Assembly (NCBI GenBank): GCA_964444795.1
Contig: CAYUIQ010000013.1
Span: 1 to 64,000, forward strand
Direction: 5' to 3'
DNA: 64,000 nucleotides
Source of the DNA: JABMRP01 sp964444795
Lineage (GTDB): Bacteria > Planctomycetota > Planctomycetia > Pirellulales > Thermoguttaceae
Below, in pieces: positions 62,229 to 64,000 of the stretch (within the stretch, counting starts at the first letter, position 1; each line of letters begins with the position of its first letter). The translations under genes were made by a program, and so were the position numbers. The notes beneath the pieces were generated by a model, which was given only the letters and a program-made list of their open reading frames with translations, did no database searches and had not been told where the DNA came from.

Positions 62229-63026
62229 TGCTCTGCCCAATCTCGACCTCAGGGCCGAATTTCCCTTTTCAACGTGCCCGCGAGGGCCTCTCGCCGCTCT
62301 CACCATCGCGGCAGCCCCTTCCGCGCGTCTCCGACGAGCTTGATCGGTTGCGTCTGGTCCAGCGGTTTGAGTAGGTAGTAAAAACATAGGTTGCCAGGGC
62401 AACTCCGAGGGGCACACGACGGAAAAGAGGGTAGACATGTCGTGACGACTGAACGGCGTGGAAGACCTGAAACGGTTGCCACGATAGGAGGGGCTTGGTA
62501 CGAGATGAGGTGGCCCGGCGATTTCACCGTGAACGCAAGTGCATCGAATTGGCGGGCCAGAACCCCTTGGGGCGCACTCGAAGCACGACGAGAAGCGGTT
62601 TGATCTTTCATTATTCAAGCGCGAACGGCGAACTGAAATGGACATGGACCACCGGCACGCCGATGTGCCGTTCGGTTGTCACCGCGGCTTCACCCCCTTT
62701 ACTAAGGGGAGGTGGGTTGATTCGATCCCATACCGCGCACATCTTCGCTGGTCTTGCGAGACACGACGGTTGCTTCCAGCTATAATGGGCGAACGTATTT
62801 GGACGTGCCATAGAGCGACCCCGCGATCCAAGTGGCCGCGAGCGTCCCGTGGATTCATCGACCGCAAGCAAGAGGCGACCCCAATGGACCAGCCGGTTGA
62901 TGCCGACCATTCTCGGGCTGACGTGTTGGCGGGCAGGCAGGACCGTCAACCGGCAACTCAAGCTCAGGGTGATGGGACCTTACGCCGACACCGCACAGAA
63001 CCTGGAGTGCCACGGAGGATCCCGTG
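62229..63026. other. 800-bp stretch without a convincing gene
   Basis: Only short overlapping frames are present. A perfect -10 (TATAAT) lies at 62781-62786 without a well-spaced -35. A small imperfect hairpin, CACCCCCTTTACTAAGGGG, lies at about 62692-62715. The stretch from about 62880 to 63020 reads in one frame as RLMPTILGLTCWRAGR, a possible degraded membrane protein. No RNA gene was found. Confidence 0.4.
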
Positions 63027-63773
63027 ATGAACGCAAGAATTGCTAACCGCCGTAGGGGAATCGAACGAGTCATCGCCGCTTTAGCGGCGATGGCTGCCGG
63101 CGTCGCGCTGGCAACAGTAACGCTGGCAACAGTAACGCTGGCAACAGTAACGCCGGCAACAGTGGTTCTGGCGGAAACGCCGTCCACCGGGGACAGTATC
63201 GAGAAGGACTTTACCAGTCCGCCGGCGAAATGGAAATCCCGGCCACTGTGGTTTTGGAATGGCTCGCTCGATAAGAACACCACGACCGCGATCATGGAAA
63301 AGTCCGTCGCCAGCGGCTACTACGGCTTTGGCATTCTGCCGACCGCGGACATGGGCGTGGCTTTCATGAGCCCCGAGTTTCTTCGTCACTACAAGCACGC
63401 GGTCGACACGGCTTCACGTCTGGGGCTGAAGATGTGTCTTTACGACGAGTTCTGGTTCCCCAGCGGCAGCGCGGGTGGATTACTCAAAGAACACTATCCC
63501 GCGGCCCGCAATGCGATGTTCGGGCTTCGGGCGGAGTTATTCTCCAACGGTTTCGTGAAGACGCTCGCCGATTGGTGCCGCGACCACGACATCGAGTTGA
63601 CCGGTCACTTGGACCAAGAGGAAATCGTGAACCCCGTGGGTCTTTGCGGCGACCTGCGATGGAATCCACACACCGGGCGTATCGAACCTTGTCCCGCGAC
63701 AAACTCCGCGGAAGGAACCGCTATTGAACTGCAACTCGATCCAGTCTCCTCGGTCTTTGTCGTCGGTAAATGA
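63027..63773 (+). pseudogene. internally deleted glycoside hydrolase (GH106-like), 248 codons
   Basis: The frame starts at ATG 63027 with GGAGG upstream. A signal peptide is lengthened by 15-bp repeats. The N-terminal part is typical of large rhamnosidase-like enzymes (WKSRPLWFWNGSLDKN, MCLYDEFWFPSGSAGGLLK). It then jumps to a barrel piece (FVKTLADWCRDHDIELTGHL) and straight to the C-terminal beta domain (DLRWNPHTGRIEPC, IELQLDPVSSVFVVGK). Full proteins have 900-1100 residues. About three quarters are missing although the frame is intact. It is most likely inactive. Confidence 0.65.
63111..63170 (+). repeat. 15-bp tandem repeats in a signal peptide
   Basis: GCAACAGTAACGCTG at 63111-63125 and 63126-63140, GCAACAGTAACGCCG at 63141-63155, and a degenerate fourth copy GCAACAGTGGTTCTG. 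They encode ATVTL, ATVTL, ATVTP and ATVVL in the hydrophobic core. Confidence 0.9.
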
Positions 63774-64000
63774 TGGACCCGCCCGTCCCCTTCCCGGATC
63801 ATCAACTTGGTGACACCCGGGAAACCGGGAAGGTCGCGCGACAGATGGAATATTTGACCTTCAGCCGCTGGCCACCAGCCAACCACGTATGAAGTCTTGC
63901 CGGACAACCTCGAAGGAAATCGCATTTCAATGTCCACGATTCCTGAAACTCTCTGGTTCTTCATAGATGGATGATTCCGAAGCAAAACGAGATCGTGTCC
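63605..64000 (-). CDS. partial CDS at right edge, unrecognised
   Basis: An open frame enters from beyond the window. It reads HPSMKNQRVSGIVDIEMRF, LSGKTSYVVGWWPAAEGQ, IFHLSRDLPGFPGVTKLM and REGDGRVHHLP, which is protein-like. After HHLP the frame continues antisense to the end of the glycoside hydrolase remnant, where it is not convincing, so the original stop was probably lost. I do not recognise the family. Its 3' end cannot be fixed. Confidence 0.35.
   Translation of the reverse strand, partial: GHDLVLLRNHPSMKNQRVSGIVDIEMRFPSRLSGKTSYVVGWWPAAEGQIFHLSRDLPGFPGVTKLMIREGDGRVHHLPTTKTEETGSSCSSIAVPSAEFVAGQGSIRPVCGFHRRSPQRPTGFTISSWSK

Noticed and set aside
62690..62760. tRNA-like GGTTGATTCGATCCC stretch
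   Set aside because: It resembles a T-arm only superficially; no matching acceptor, D or anticodon arms could be drawn.

Overview
The window is a GC-rich chromosomal segment of a member of the Planctomycetota, most likely Pirellulales-like. The lineage markers, all visible in the sequence, are: two PEP-CTERM surface proteins (C-terminal VPEPSTLILA plus hydrophobic stretch plus Arg-rich tail), a DUF1559 pseudopilin-like gene followed by a small carboxypeptidase-regulatory-like lipoprotein, a giant secreted protein with the N-terminal EPLEDRRLLA sorting motif, three sulfatases, DUF1080, DUF4838, Tat-exported Gfo/Idh/MocA and aldo/keto reductase-like proteins, and a hydrazine-synthase-alpha-like cytochrome. 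No tRNA, rRNA, CRISPR array or intact insertion sequence was seen.

Layout. 0.3-5.2 kb: 12-heme cytochrome c (minus strand) and acetyl-CoA synthetase. 5.5-10.7 kb: 1728-residue Calx-beta-like / PI-PLC-like / RTX protein. 10.7-15.1 kb: 4-heme cytochrome, aldo/keto reductase-like protein, LamG protein and purine permease. 15.2-21.9 kb: carbohydrate-related set (NHL remnant, sugar-isomerase-fold protein, polysaccharide-lyase-like protein, heparinase remnant, sulfatase, sialidase-like protein). 22.1-26.2 kb: chromate transporter and a modABC molybdate operon. 26.4-35.5 kb: two PEP-CTERM genes with near-duplicate promoters and leaders, DUF1559 gene and lipoprotein. 35.6-43.3 kb: replication core, with nifS-like gene, dnaA, a probable oriC, dnaN, dciA-like gene, gyrB and a nucleotidyltransferase pair. 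43.4-64 kb: accessory region with ceramidase-like, DUF4838, HZS-alpha-like, Gfo/Idh/MocA, a three-part heparinase/methyltransferase/sulfatase fusion, DUF1080, alpha/beta hydrolase, another sulfatase, a probable alpha-toroid protein, a REC-CBS regulator and a shortened glycoside hydrolase.

How the genes fit together. dnaA-dnaN-dciA-gyrB without recF, plus a 380-bp gap carrying a DnaA-trio-like tract and TTTTCCAC motifs, marks the probable chromosome origin. The flanking accessory regions are dominated by exported enzymes for sulfated and acidic polysaccharides. The most unusual theme is gene shortening and fusion: several large carbohydrate-active genes survive only as in-frame, internally deleted reading frames that keep both a signal peptide and a recognisable C-terminus, and one 873-codon gene joins a heparinase-like segment, a SAM-methyltransferase and a sulfatase. 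Product names come from reading motifs by eye; no database search was run.
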